Shown here: one piece after another, positions 16,330 to 24,238 of the stretch
Position numbering within the stretch: position 1 is the stretch's first letter
How the letters are laid out: the number at the start of each line of letters is the position of its first letter
DNA from: Candidatus Hodarchaeota archaeon
GTDB taxonomy: Archaea; Asgardarchaeota; Heimdallarchaeia; Hodarchaeales; Hodarchaeaceae
DNA: 32,063 bases
Direction of reading: 5' to 3'
Assembly: GCA_016839785.1 (NCBI GenBank)
Contig: JAEOTQ010000191.1
Coordinates: 1 to 32,063 of the forward strand
The notes under the pieces: generated by a model
The model's database searches: none
Told to the model about the DNA's origin: nothing
What the model saw: only the letters and a program-made list of their open reading frames with translations
Made by a program: the position numbers and the translations under genes

Positions 16330-18222
16330 TTAGGTCTTTAAAGGTTGTTTGTTTTCTATTCCAAGTTCTCTAAGAGTTTCATCACGAGGAATACCGTTGT
16401 TATCCCATCCATGTAAGGAATAATATTCCTCGATCAACGTATTGAATTTATCTCTATCGATTGTTTTTCCTTTAACAATCGGAAATCCTAATTTTGTTGG
16501 TTCTTTAAAGAAACGTTCGGGTAGTTTATCGTCCTTTCTGGAAAATCCTTCACGATTATTGAACATCCGCTCCACAGTTAGAACCCTTTCACCAATCTCC
16601 ATAATTTGAGGTTTTGAAAGCTTCATACCAGATGTTAAATTAATAAGTTTTGAAAATTCTTCGAATTTTGGAGCATTTACAGCACAAAAAACGGTCTGAA
16701 ACTTACATATACCAATTGAATCTGTGATTGCATATAAAAGTTCTTGCCACCAAACCATACGACTTTTTCCCTTATATGACGTATAATTTGAGGACACGGG
16801 TGCACCATATATCTCTTCTAGGAGTTCTTCTGGGAGTCCATACAGATCTATCGCAGGTCTGCTTCTTAAATGATCTGCCCCTCGCGTTGAAGTTGCGATC
16901 CCTAGTGCTAAACTGGGTGTTGGACGTTCATCGGAATGTAAATTACTCATCCCTTTAATTTGCATAGCATAATACTCTGATTCCTTCCCAATCTTTGCTA
17001 TTGCTGGTAAGAATCCATCAGCAAGTAAATTTCCTAAATAACCTTCTCTTTTGCTAATTTTTTTGATGAGTTCATAAACTGCTTCTTCATTTCCCCACGA
17101 TAGATCAAATCCATCAATCATTTTTTCTGTAAGGAGCTCTTTCTCATAGAGTTCCATAATCCAGGCGATAATGCCCCCAATTTCTAATGTGTCAATCCCA
17201 TATTTGTTCACAAGATGATTGGCAACCAGAACAGTGTCCATTTTCCTACAATCAACCATGGTTCCAAAAGCACCGAGTGAAGTATATTCTGGCCCTTCGC
17301 CAAAGATAGGAGCATATGGTCCTTCTTTTAACACATATCGATGACGACAATGGACACTACAACCATAGCAGCCAGACATACCAATAGTGTATTCATCCAT
17401 TACTTCAGGTTCTAAATTTTCACCATCCTCTAGTAAATTAAGTTGAAAGTTACGTGTTCGAATCAAGCCAGTGGTATTTGTGTTGCTGTAGATTATGAGT
17501 GTCCCCCATTTTGATTGTGCTCGTGCCCATCGTGATCCTGTGATCATATTGTTCATTTCAGAACAATAATCTAATAATTGGTCAGGATATGGAAATTCTA
17601 GATCCATTGTTCCACGAGCTGCAACGGCTTTCAAATTTTTTGACCCCATCACGCATCCCATCCCTGTACGGCCAGCAGCATTCTTCATCCCCGTTCTTAC
17701 ATTTGCATATCGAACAAGATTTTCTCCTGCCTCACCAATAACTAAACTCTTGATCTGTTCGTCATTGTGATCTGATCGGATTTGATCTTGAGTTTCAAAA
17801 GTATCTTTCCCCCATAGATGGGATGCGTCACGGATTTCCACTTCTCCATTATTTATCCAGATATAACTTGGCTTTGCAGCTTTCCCAGTAATCATCAAAT
17901 GATCAAAACCAGCAAATCTTAATTCAGGAGCAAAAAACCCACCAATGTTTGAATCACCTACGGCACCTGTTAAGGGTGATTTTGCTGCAATATCGCACCT
18001 ACCTGCACCAAGAGCAGGAATTCCAGTAAGTAAGCCAGTACCTATGAGTAAAACGTTTTCAGGCCCTAGGGGATCAATACCAGGAGCAATTTGATGATAC
18101 AAATGATACATGTTAATGCCTCTCCCTCCAAGAAATTGATTCCGAAGTGATTTGGAGATTGTTTTAATTTTGAATTTACTTGATGTCAAATCAATATAAG
18201 CAATTTTCCTATTCCAAACCAT
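16330..18222 (-). CDS. Tungsten-dependent aldehyde:ferredoxin oxidoreductase family protein
   Basis: This 630-residue AOR-family enzyme with bis-tungstopterin would oxidise an aldehyde to its acid and pass two low-potential electrons to ferredoxin, or run in reverse. Cluster ligands are C285, C288, C292 (CYGCSVHC) and C506, with D501 in the DSIGIC motif. E312 in GPEYTS and H451 in RGADHLRS correspond, by alignment from memory, to the catalytic Glu313 and His448 of Pyrococcus AOR. Both are expected in true AORs and seem absent from BamB. The ATG at 18222 has GAGG upstream; a TTG at 18240 is the less likely start. In this locus benzaldehyde or another aromatic aldehyde is an attractive substrate, but no substrate can be read from sequence. 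Confidence 0.88.
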   Translation of the reverse strand: MVWNRKIAYIDLTSSKFKIKTISKSLRNQFLGGRGINMYHLYHQIAPGIDPLGPENVLLIGTGLLTGIPALGAGRCDIAAKSPLTGAVGDSNIGGFFAPELRFAGFDHLMITGKAAKPSYIWINNGEVEIRDASHLWGKDTFETQDQIRSDHNDEQIKSLVIGEAGENLVRYANVRTGMKNAAGRTGMGCVMGSKNLKAVAARGTMDLEFPYPDQLLDYCSEMNNMITGSRWARAQSKWGTLIIYSNTNTTGLIRTRNFQLNLLEDGENLEPEVMDEYTIGMSGCYGCSVHCRHRYVLKEGPYAPIFGEGPEYTSLGAFGTMVDCRKMDTVLVANHLVNKYGIDTLEIGGIIAWIMELYEKELLTEKMIDGFDLSWGNEEAVYELIKKISKREGYLGNLLADGFLPAIAKIGKESEYYAMQIKGMSNLHSDERPTPSLALGIATSTRGADHLRSRPAIDLYGLPEELLEEIYGAPVSSNYTSYKGKSRMVWWQELLYAITDSIGICKFQTVFCAVNAPKFEEFSKLINLTSGMKLSKPQIMEIGERVLTVERMFNNREGFSRKDDKLPERFFKEPTKLGFPIVKGKTIDRDKFNTLIEEYYSLHGWDNNGIPRDETLRELGIENKQPLKT

Positions 18223-18240
18223 AGTCAAAGCCTCTAACAA

Positions 18241-18387
18241 TTATTTTGCTAATCCACGAATCTTAGGCTGGTCTGGGTTTGGCCAAGAGATTCTATATTT
18301 GGTATTACATTGAGGACATTCAGCTTGTTCAGTATTTAGTTGAACTTGAAAACGGTTCAAACAATTTAAGCATCTAACTTCATTCAT
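18241..18387 (-). CDS. 48-residue zinc-ribbon protein in the AOR operon
   Basis: This very small gene encodes 48 residues with two CxxC knuckles (CLNC near residue 6, CPQC near residue 24), a rubredoxin-like or zinc-ribbon arrangement. The tail reads YRISWPNPDQPK. AGGTG lies about 8 bases before the ATG at 18387. It sits between the MoaD-like gene (16-base gap) and AOR (18 bases to its ATG), all on the same strand, so it is almost certainly translated with them. It may bind zinc or a single iron and act in AOR maturation or electron transfer; this is inference. No standard family was recognised. Confidence 0.7.
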   Translation of the reverse strand: MNEVRCLNCLNRFQVQLNTEQAECPQCNTKYRISWPNPDQPKIRGLAK

Positions 18388-18402
18388 AACAATAACACCT
18401 TT

Positions 18403-18687
18403 TTAACCCCCACCTACAGGAAGACTGAAAATTAAGACATCCTTATCTTTGATCTTTTCATCAATTTCTCTAATACCTTTTCCATTCAACATCACAAGGA
18501 TATCATTAGAAATTTTATTTGTTTGAGGATTTACAATATTAAAAAAGTCATTTCCGTACTTTTTTGCTAATTCTGCCAAAATTTCTCCAAATGTACAATC
18601 TTCATTAATCTGTTCAACGATTTTTCGTTTTTTAGTAATTTCTCTGAAAGTTGCTTGAAATAGTATTTCTATTTTGCCTGTTATCAT
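18403..18687 (-). CDS. MoaD/ThiS-family sulfur-carrier protein
   Basis: This 94-residue ubiquitin-fold protein starts at the ATG at 18687 (KIEILFQATFREITKKRK) and ends in a glycine tail, LPVGGG, the diglycine end that is adenylated and thiocarboxylated. MoaD supplies sulfur for molybdopterin/tungstopterin synthesis. MoaD-like genes are often found beside AOR genes, which need this cofactor. It is the first gene of the minus-strand AOR operon. A longer start at 18732 would add 15 residues not seen in the family. A role in sulfur transfer to another system cannot be excluded. Confidence 0.82.
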   Translation of the reverse strand: MITGKIEILFQATFREITKKRKIVEQINEDCTFGEILAELAKKYGNDFFNIVNPQTNKISNDILVMLNGKGIREIDEKIKDKDVLIFSLPVGGG

Positions 18688-18826
18688 AATTTTCAATCTC
18701 AAAGCAATAATCTTCAAATGGAATATTGGCATTCTTCAGATTTTTCATATAAAAAATATTTCTGAGCTAAACTGAATTATCAATATATAAGTAGTATCAC
18801 ATAGTGAATCCAATTCAGCCACAAGG

Positions 18827-18836
18827 TATATATATA
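18827..18836 (+). promoter_or_regulatory. TATA-like box upstream of the DUF2080/GNAT genes
   Basis: TATATATATA lies about 30 bases before a strong Shine-Dalgarno sequence, AGGAGG, at 18866-18871. A second TATA-like element, TATATAAG, at 18784-18791 could serve either this unit or the divergent MoaD-AOR operon. No TATA-like box was seen directly before the bzdN gene, so this promoter might also drive the reductase operon. Confidence 0.35.
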
Positions 18837-18865
18837 GTAATACTAATTACTATTTTGACTATTTT

Positions 18866-18871
18866 AGGAGG
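18866..18871 (+). promoter_or_regulatory. Strong ribosome-binding site with no ATG/GTG/TTG at the right distance
   Basis: AGGAGG is followed after 8 bases by an in-frame ATA codon at 18880-18882, and after 5 bases by ATT. The frame stays open from there into the DUF2080 protein, whose first conventional start is a GTG at 18925. Either a non-standard ATA/ATT start is used, or the original ATG was lost. Confidence 0.45.
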
Positions 18872-18924
18872 GTTCTATTATAACCGAATCTCCTGAGAAA
18901 CAGCTGAAACGTATAGAAAATACG

Positions 18925-19119
18925 GTGAATAACGTGACTGAGCCAGTAGAAGAGTTACATTCGGAATTTATCGTTAAAGGATATGAAATGATTGATAGAG
19001 AAGTAAAACAAAGTGGGAATACAGGCCGTGTTTATTTACCGAAAAACTGGATTGGATCTAAAGTTAAGATCATACGTGTGTCAAAAATAAAGGGAAATTC
19101 AGATAAAATCAATGAGTGA
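18925..19119 (+). CDS. DUF2080-type small protein (putative DNA-binding, AbrB-like)
   Basis: The protein has 64 residues from the GTG at 18925, or 79 if translation begins at the ATA at 18880. The core, VKQSGNTGRVYLPKNWIG then SKVKII, matches the DUF2080 'transposon-encoded' family seen mostly in archaea. These are small beta-rich proteins resembling AbrB/SpoVT swapped-hairpin DNA binders. No transposase is nearby, so the label from the family need not mean a transposon here. The stop overlaps the next gene's GTG by 4 bases, so translation is coupled. Its role is unknown; a local regulator or antitoxin-like function is a guess. Confidence 0.7.
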   Translation: MNNVTEPVEELHSEFIVKGYEMIDREVKQSGNTGRVYLPKNWIGSKVKIIRVSKIKGNSDKINE

Positions 19120-19586
19120 TAAACAAATATCTTGAGATGATCACTGTGAACACAAATGAGAGTATTATCATTAGAAGAATGAAAGATTCAGATATCGATC
19201 CAATTATCAAAATGGACAAAAGGATTTCAGGTGTTTTCCGACCCGAAATGTGGAAAGCTGAAATTGAGCACTACTTAAAGAATAATAGTATTGGTATTGT
19301 TGCTGAAATTCAAGAGCAAGTTGTAGGATTTATGATTGGTACCATGCATCCTTGGCTTTTTGGTATTGAGAATGGAGGATGGATTGAAGTTCTAGGGGTA
19401 CACCCTGATCATACAGCAAAAGGAGTAGGAAAAAAACTCGGTAATAGACTTTTTAAAGAATTTAAAGCTCACAACATTAAGGTAGCTTATACCTGTGTTG
19501 AATGGACTTCAAGTGACTTATTGGAATTTTTTAGAACCTTGGAAATGACTAAAAGCGATTTTATTACTCTAATGAAAAAGTTATAA
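19116..19586 (+). CDS. GNAT-family N-acetyltransferase
   Basis: This GNAT acetyltransferase (up to 156 residues) transfers an acetyl group from acetyl-CoA to an amine. The fold begins at IIIRRMKDSDIDPI, and the acetyl-CoA-binding motif A reads VLGVHPDHTAKGVGKKLG, matching the Q/RxxGxG/A pattern with a KGVGKK loop. The GTG at 19116 overlaps the preceding stop in GTGA; the ATG at 19137 is an alternative that loses only seven residues. RimI-like enzymes that modify protein N-termini or lysines have this size, and lysine acetylation controls acyl-CoA ligases in several organisms. A regulatory role toward the CoA ligase is possible but unsupported by anything beyond proximity. Confidence 0.82.
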   Translation: MINKYLEMITVNTNESIIIRRMKDSDIDPIIKMDKRISGVFRPEMWKAEIEHYLKNNSIGIVAEIQEQVVGFMIGTMHPWLFGIENGGWIEVLGVHPDHTAKGVGKKLGNRLFKEFKAHNIKVAYTCVEWTSSDLLEFFRTLEMTKSDFITLMKKL

Positions 19587-19670
19587 TGAACAGAAGTAAG
19601 GTAAAACTCTCAAAGAATGCGAAAAGTAAGACTATGAAAGAAATCTAATTTGATGAAAGGAGTTTATATC

Positions 19671-20819
19671 ATGGTAACTGTGCAGATGGAAGAAAAAGGA
19701 ATATTTGATCAGTTTAAGGATTGGTATACAAATCGTCATGAATACGCAAAAGCTTGGAAAGAAAAGGGTGGTAAGGTAATGGGTTATTTCTGTACTTACG
19801 TACCAGAAGAAATACTCTATGCTGCCAATATACTTCCAGTTCGGATTCTAGGTAGTCATGAACCTCAAGATGTAACAGAACCCCATATTTTTGCAATGTT
19901 CTGTCCATTTTGTCGTGACTGCCTTGCACAAGGATTGAAAGGTCGTTATGATTATCTCGATGGAATTATGATTGCTCAAAGTTGTCTTCATATTAGACAA
20001 ACATACACAAGTTGGGATCTTCATATCCCAACGGATTATAGCTATTATTTGCCTCATCCAATGCATGTACAAAGTCCTCAAGCTACCCCTTACTTGCGAG
20101 AGGAGTTGATTCAATTCAAAAAATCTGTTGAAGATTGGATAGATAAACCTATTACTAATTATGATTTAAAAAGGGGAATCGAAATAATGAATGCAAATCG
20201 ACGTTTAATGAATCAAGTGTATGAGCTTAGAAAAAAACGCAATCCACCTGTTACAGGTTTAGAAGCCATGTATATGGTTGTATCAAGTCAAATGACAGAT
20301 AAACATGAACATAACCGTGAACTAGAATCACTCCTTCAAAAGCTCTCCACACGTGATATAGGTGACCCTGGAGAGAGATTAATGATTATAGGGTCTGAAG
20401 ATGATGATACAGAGTTTTTAGCAATGGTCGAAGATCTAGGTGCAACTTTTGTGACTGATGACCATTGTACTGGTACCCGCTATTTCCAAGAAGAGGTAAA
20501 TCCATCTGAAGACTTATTGAATGCAATAGCAGAACGATATGTGAAACGAGTACCCTGTCCGAGTAAAGATTGGCCGAAACGCACTAGACTTGATCACATT
20601 ATACGAATGAGCAAAGAATATGATGTACAAGGAGCAATATTGATTCAACAGAAATTTTGTGATCCACACGAATTAGATACTCCCGCAATAAAAGAAGAAT
20701 TAGAAAAAAATGGAATTGCAACTTTATTTCTGGAATTTGATGTTACTGTACCAATTGGCCAGTTTAAAACCCGTGTGGAGGCGTTTCTTGAAATAATGCG
20801 AGAGGAGGATTTGTTTTAG
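19671..20819 (+). CDS. bzdN: Benzoyl-CoA reductase, BzdN/BcrC-type subunit
   Basis: This 382-residue member of the 2-hydroxyacyl-CoA dehydratase / benzoyl-CoA reductase family would form, with the next gene product, the [4Fe-4S]-containing heterodimer that reduces benzoyl-CoA to cyclohexa-1,5-diene-1-carbonyl-CoA. Cysteines that may hold the cluster are C41 (YFCTYVPEE), C78, C81, C84 (FCPFCRDC), C105 and C330 (QKFCDPHE). The stretch [21 protein letters not shown] is characteristic of the family. The ATG at 19671 is chosen because AGGAG lies 8 bases upstream; the in-frame ATG at 19650 has no such site. It is the first gene of a seven-gene plus-strand operon, and its stop codon overlaps the next gene's ribosome-binding site. 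Confidence 0.92.
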   Translation: MVTVQMEEKGIFDQFKDWYTNRHEYAKAWKEKGGKVMGYFCTYVPEEILYAANILPVRILGSHEPQDVTEPHIFAMFCPFCRDCLAQGLKGRYDYLDGIMIAQSCLHIRQTYTSWDLHIPTDYSYYLPHPMHVQSPQATPYLREELIQFKKSVEDWIDKPITNYDLKRGIEIMNANRRLMNQVYELRKKRNPPVTGLEAMYMVVSSQMTDKHEHNRELESLLQKLSTRDIGDPGERLMIIGSEDDDTEFLAMVEDLGATFVTDDHCTGTRYFQEEVNPSEDLLNAIAERYVKRVPCPSKDWPKRTRLDHIIRMSKEYDVQGAILIQQKFCDPHELDTPAIKEELEKNGIATLFLEFDVTVPIGQFKTRVEAFLEIMREEDLF

Positions 20820-20830
20820 GAGGAATTAAG

Positions 20831-22144
20831 ATGAGTACTACAAAATATCCTAGTGAGAGATTAAAAAGCTGGGGAAAAGCGAAAACACTTCGTGAGAATT
20901 ATTACAGAGACTTCGCAGAAGCTCATGATAAAGGAGGAATTCGTTGGGCTGGAGGTGCTTGGTCTTTCGATGCTATTCCTGCTGGTTTGGGTGAAGATGT
21001 TTGGTGCTTAACAGGGGAACCTTATGGAGCAACCGTAGCATTTAATAAAGAATTAGCTTTGGAATGTCAAGAAGCTATTGAAACTAAAGGTTTCGCGAGA
21101 GACCTTTGTTCATACATGCGTAATTATTGGGGGTCAATCATTCTTAATAAATACGCCTGGCCACAATACTCGGAGGAATTCCCTAAACCTGATTTTATGT
21201 GGCAAGATCATATATGCTGTTCACATGCAAAATGGTATCAGGTTGCTAGTGACCTTGAAGGAGGGATTCCAACGTTTAGCATTGATGTATCAGTAGGTCC
21301 TTATGAAGAATTAACTGAAAGCAGACTAAATTATATTGTTGGTCAAATGCATGATGGCATAAAATGGCTAGAAAAAACAACAAGTAGAGATTACAACGAT
21401 GAACTCCTGATTAAAGCAGTTCAAAATGAATTTCGTACATGTCATTATTGGGCTGCGATTTGTGAGCTAAATAAAACAATACCTGCACCCTTAGATGAAA
21501 AATCTATGTATGCATTATACGTCTTAGGCACACTAAGAAAGTCTTCACAGTGGACAGCAGATTATTATGAGAAAGAACTATATCCTGAGATTAAAGATCG
21601 AGTGAAGCGAGGAATAGCTGCTGTTGAAAACGAGCAATGTCGTATTATGACCGATACACAACCTCCATGGGCATTCCTAAAAGTTTTCCGTTATTTAGAA
21701 AAATATGGTTGTGTTTCAATAGGAAGTCTGTATACCTTCTCACTCATTGGTTTATGGGAAGATAAAGAAGATGGCACATGGGGACCAAGATCCATTCCCG
21801 AGATTGAAATAACAAATCGAGATGAAGCTTTGCGAGCTCTAGCTGAATGGAATTTAAGCAAACCAGAATGGCAGCACTTCTATCATCCAAAATTGAAATC
21901 TGAAATGATGATTCGGATTGCACGTGAATGGAAACTTGATGGAGTTCTTCTGCACTTTAATAGAGGTTGTGAAGGCTTAAGTCTTGGTATCGCAGAAAAT
22001 CGTTTAGCGATTCAGAAAGCTGGATTTCCAGTAATGCCATTTGAAGGTAATATGGGGGATGAAAGAGAATTCGACCTAACTAGAACAATGGCACGAATAG
22101 ACGCATTCATGGAAAGTCTTGGAATGAAAAAATTAGTTGATTAA
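20831..22144 (+). CDS. bzdO: Benzoyl-CoA reductase, BzdO/BcrB-type subunit
   Basis: This 437-residue second subunit of the substrate-reducing heterodimer has candidate cluster ligands C93 ([13 protein letters not shown]), C129-C130 ([12 protein letters not shown]) and C380 ([10 protein letters not shown]). The N-terminal half carries the family's benzoyl-CoA/CoA-binding Rossmann-like domain; length agrees with BcrB/BzdO. AGGAGG lies just before the ATG. Together with bzdN, bzdP and bzdQ it gives the full complement of a class I ATP-dependent reductase. A 2-hydroxyacyl-CoA dehydratase is the main alternative for this superfamily. The presence of dch, had and oah nearby makes benzoyl-CoA the strong favourite. 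Confidence 0.92.
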   Translation: MSTTKYPSERLKSWGKAKTLRENYYRDFAEAHDKGGIRWAGGAWSFDAIPAGLGEDVWCLTGEPYGATVAFNKELALECQEAIETKGFARDLCSYMRNYWGSIILNKYAWPQYSEEFPKPDFMWQDHICCSHAKWYQVASDLEGGIPTFSIDVSVGPYEELTESRLNYIVGQMHDGIKWLEKTTSRDYNDELLIKAVQNEFRTCHYWAAICELNKTIPAPLDEKSMYALYVLGTLRKSSQWTADYYEKELYPEIKDRVKRGIAAVENEQCRIMTDTQPPWAFLKVFRYLEKYGCVSIGSLYTFSLIGLWEDKEDGTWGPRSIPEIEITNRDEALRALAEWNLSKPEWQHFYHPKLKSEMMIRIAREWKLDGVLLHFNRGCEGLSLGIAENRLAIQKAGFPVMPFEGNMGDEREFDLTRTMARIDAFMESLGMKKLVD

Positions 22145-22159
22145 CAACGGTGAATTCTT

Positions 22160-22948
22160 ATGACAACAATTGGAATTGATTTAGGAGCAAAAAATACGAA
22201 AGTAGTGATATTAAGGGACGGTGAAATTCTGACTACTGCCTCGGTTCTAAGTGGATTTGATCAAAAAGCTTCTGCGGATGAAGCTGTAAACAACGCATTG
22301 AGAAATGTTGGAATAGCTCGTGATGAAATTAAATACATCACAGCAACAGGAGCAGGGATGGATGCTATTACTTTCGCAAATGATACAGTGACTGAAATAA
22401 GTGCAAATGCACGTGGAATAACTGCAGTTTTTCCTTCCGTACGTACTGTAATTGATGTTGGCGCCGAAGAAGGGCGAGTAATTCGTTTAAATGAGAACGG
22501 AAAGGTTGTAGATTTTGGGATAAATGAAAAATGTGCTGCAGGCGCAGGTGCTTTCACAGAAGCCATGGCAAGAGCCTTGGAAGTTGATCTGGAAAAAATG
22601 GGAGAAATGTCATTGAAATCTACAAAAGCAGTTCCTATGAACGCACAATGTACTATTTTCGCAGAATCAGAAGTTGTCTCATTAATCCACCAAAAAACAC
22701 CGAAGGAAGATATTATTCGAGCAGTACATGACGCTATTGCCGATCGAATCACTAGCATGGCTCGTAGAGTCGGTATTGAGAAAGAAGTAGCTCTAGTTGG
22801 GGGAGTTGCTAATAATATTGGATTTGTTGATTCAATGACACGAAACCTTGGATACGATCTTCTGGTGCCTAAAGATCCTGTAGTGCCAGAGTTTATACCA
22901 GCTTATGGAGCCGCTCTTTTAGCTCAGGATGAATTGAATGGAGGATAA
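22160..22948 (+). CDS. bzdP: Benzoyl-CoA reductase, BzdP/BcrD-type ATPase subunit
   Basis: This 262-residue ASKHA-fold ATPase is one half of the electron-activation module that couples ATP hydrolysis to delivery of electrons onto benzoyl-CoA. It begins with the phosphate-binding IGIDLGAKNTKVVIL. C125 (NEKCAAGAGAF) and C164 (NAQCTIFAESE) would supply its share of the [4Fe-4S] cluster bridging the two ATPase subunits. In place of the GGQD motif of its partner it has DVGAEEGR at residues 99-106, as I recall for the BcrD branch. It starts 15 bases after bzdO with a GGTGA site. Confidence 0.9.
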   Translation: MTTIGIDLGAKNTKVVILRDGEILTTASVLSGFDQKASADEAVNNALRNVGIARDEIKYITATGAGMDAITFANDTVTEISANARGITAVFPSVRTVIDVGAEEGRVIRLNENGKVVDFGINEKCAAGAGAFTEAMARALEVDLEKMGEMSLKSTKAVPMNAQCTIFAESEVVSLIHQKTPKEDIIRAVHDAIADRITSMARRVGIEKEVALVGGVANNIGFVDSMTRNLGYDLLVPKDPVVPEFIPAYGAALLAQDELNGG

Positions 22949-22952
22949 AAAC

Positions 22953-23834
22953 ATGGCTAATTCAGAAAGTAAAGAGTATTGGAGATGGACTGAATCGCGT
23001 TGGACCAATCCAGATCTTGATTGGAAAGACGGAGATATAATTTCCGCAGGAGTAGATGTAGGTTCAGTTAGTACACAATCGGTTGTTATGGTTGATGGTG
23101 AATTATTTTGTTATGCTAATATGAGAACTGGAAGTGATAGCCCAGATAGTGCAAATAATTCAATGAACTGGGCATTAGATGGGACTGGTCTTCCTTTGGA
23201 TAAAATCGAATATGCTGTAGGTACAGGTTATGGCCGTGTAAACGTTCCTTTCGCAAAACGAGCCCTCACCGAAATTGCCTGCCATGCTCGTGGGGCTAAT
23301 TTTATGTACGGTCCTTCAATTCGTACAGTACTAGACATGGGAGGCCAAGATTGTAAAGCAATACGTTGTGACCATCGAGGTAAAGTTACTGCATTTTTAA
23401 TGAATGACAAATGCGCCGCAGGAACAGGAAGAGGCATGGAAGTGTTCGCAGATCTTCTTCAGATCCATATTAATGATGTAGGACGAATGTCGTTAGTTGA
23501 TGTAGAACCAGAACCAGTAAGTAGTACTTGTGTTGTTTTTGCTAAATCCGAAGCAGTTGCCTTGCTACGAAAAGGATGGAGCAAAGAAAAAGTCTTAGCT
23601 GCTTATTGTGGAGCAATGGCTCATCGTGTTGTAACTCTTCTAGAACGACTTGGAGTGGAAAATGATTTCGCAATCACAGGAGGAATTGCGAAAAATATTG
23701 GCGTTGTATCTCGAATTGAAAAGGAATTAAAGGTCACTGCTCCTGAACCAAGTATTGATCCACAACTTGCTGGTGCTATAGGTGGTGCTTTGTTTGGGAA
23801 AGCTCTGGTTGAAAAAGCTAGAAAGAAGGCTTAA
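22953..23834 (+). CDS. bzdQ: Benzoyl-CoA reductase, BzdQ/BcrA-type ATPase subunit
   Basis: This 293-residue ASKHA ATPase is the partner of BzdP. Motifs are AGVDVGSVSTQSVV (residues 32-45), MGGQDCK (129-135), C154 in NDKCAAGTGRG and C193 in STCVVFAKSE; the last two are the bridging-cluster ligands. GGAGG, inside the end of bzdP, lies 8 bases before the ATG at 22953, so that start is chosen over the ATG at 22938. Only 4 bases separate it from the bzdP stop. At under 300 residues it matches the short Azoarcus-type BzdQ and not the longer Thauera-type BcrA (about 48 kDa), so this is a bzd-type reductase. Confidence 0.9.
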   Translation: MANSESKEYWRWTESRWTNPDLDWKDGDIISAGVDVGSVSTQSVVMVDGELFCYANMRTGSDSPDSANNSMNWALDGTGLPLDKIEYAVGTGYGRVNVPFAKRALTEIACHARGANFMYGPSIRTVLDMGGQDCKAIRCDHRGKVTAFLMNDKCAAGTGRGMEVFADLLQIHINDVGRMSLVDVEPEPVSSTCVVFAKSEAVALLRKGWSKEKVLAAYCGAMAHRVVTLLERLGVENDFAITGGIAKNIGVVSRIEKELKVTAPEPSIDPQLAGAIGGALFGKALVEKARKKA

Positions 23835-23872
23835 AAAAGTGGTTATCATACTATCTATAAAGTGAGTACAAA

Positions 23873-24160
23873 ATGAAAGCAAATTACGGCTATAAAGACG
23901 GTTCGGGAGAATATTATATCACTATTGACACCGAACTCTGCAATGGATGCACTAAATGTGTCGAAGCCTGCCCTGAAAATGTCTTGGAAGTAGTTGAAAA
24001 TGAAATGGATCCTTTAGCGGAGGATCTCGTGGCAAGGGTTTCTGATGAGCATCGTAAGAAAATTAAATATTCCTGTGCTCCTTGCAAACCTACTACTGAA
24101 CCAAGAACTCTACCTTGTGTTCAAAGTTGTGAACCTGGTGCTATTTCCCATTCATGGTAA
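23873..24160 (+). CDS. bzdM: 2[4Fe-4S] ferredoxin, probable electron donor of benzoyl-CoA reductase
   Basis: This 95-residue ferredoxin has two [4Fe-4S] sites: C23, C26, C29, C33 (CNGCTKCVEACP) and C68, C71, C82, C86 (CAPC…CVQSCEP). A 30-residue insert lies between them, and the second site has a widened CxxC-x10-CxxxCEP spacing, as in the ferredoxins of aromatic-degradation clusters. In bzd gene clusters a ferredoxin, BzdM, directly follows bzdQ and feeds low-potential electrons to the ATPase module. The same order is seen here, with a 38-base gap. Confidence 0.88.
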   Translation: MKANYGYKDGSGEYYITIDTELCNGCTKCVEACPENVLEVVENEMDPLAEDLVARVSDEHRKKIKYSCAPCKPTTEPRTLPCVQSCEPGAISHSW

Positions 24161-24238
24161 CATAATTCCTCATTAATATGATCTTAACAATGTTTTGATC
24201 TCACAAAGAAGGAAATTATACATCTGGGAGTAAAGGAA

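Noticed and set aside
15828..18222. Class II (BamBC) benzoyl-CoA reductase
   Set aside because: The AOR has Glu and His residues at AOR catalytic positions (E312, H451), and no BamE-I-like genes are present. The resemblance is in family and gene pairing only.
18925..19119. Transposon insertion suggested by the DUF2080 'transposon-encoded' label
   Set aside because: No transposase, terminal inverted repeats or target duplication could be seen around it.
22261..22758. 165-codon open frame antisense to bzdP
   Set aside because: It lies wholly inside a clearly coding gene on the other strand and has the low-complexity Ser/Ala-rich composition of a shadow frame.
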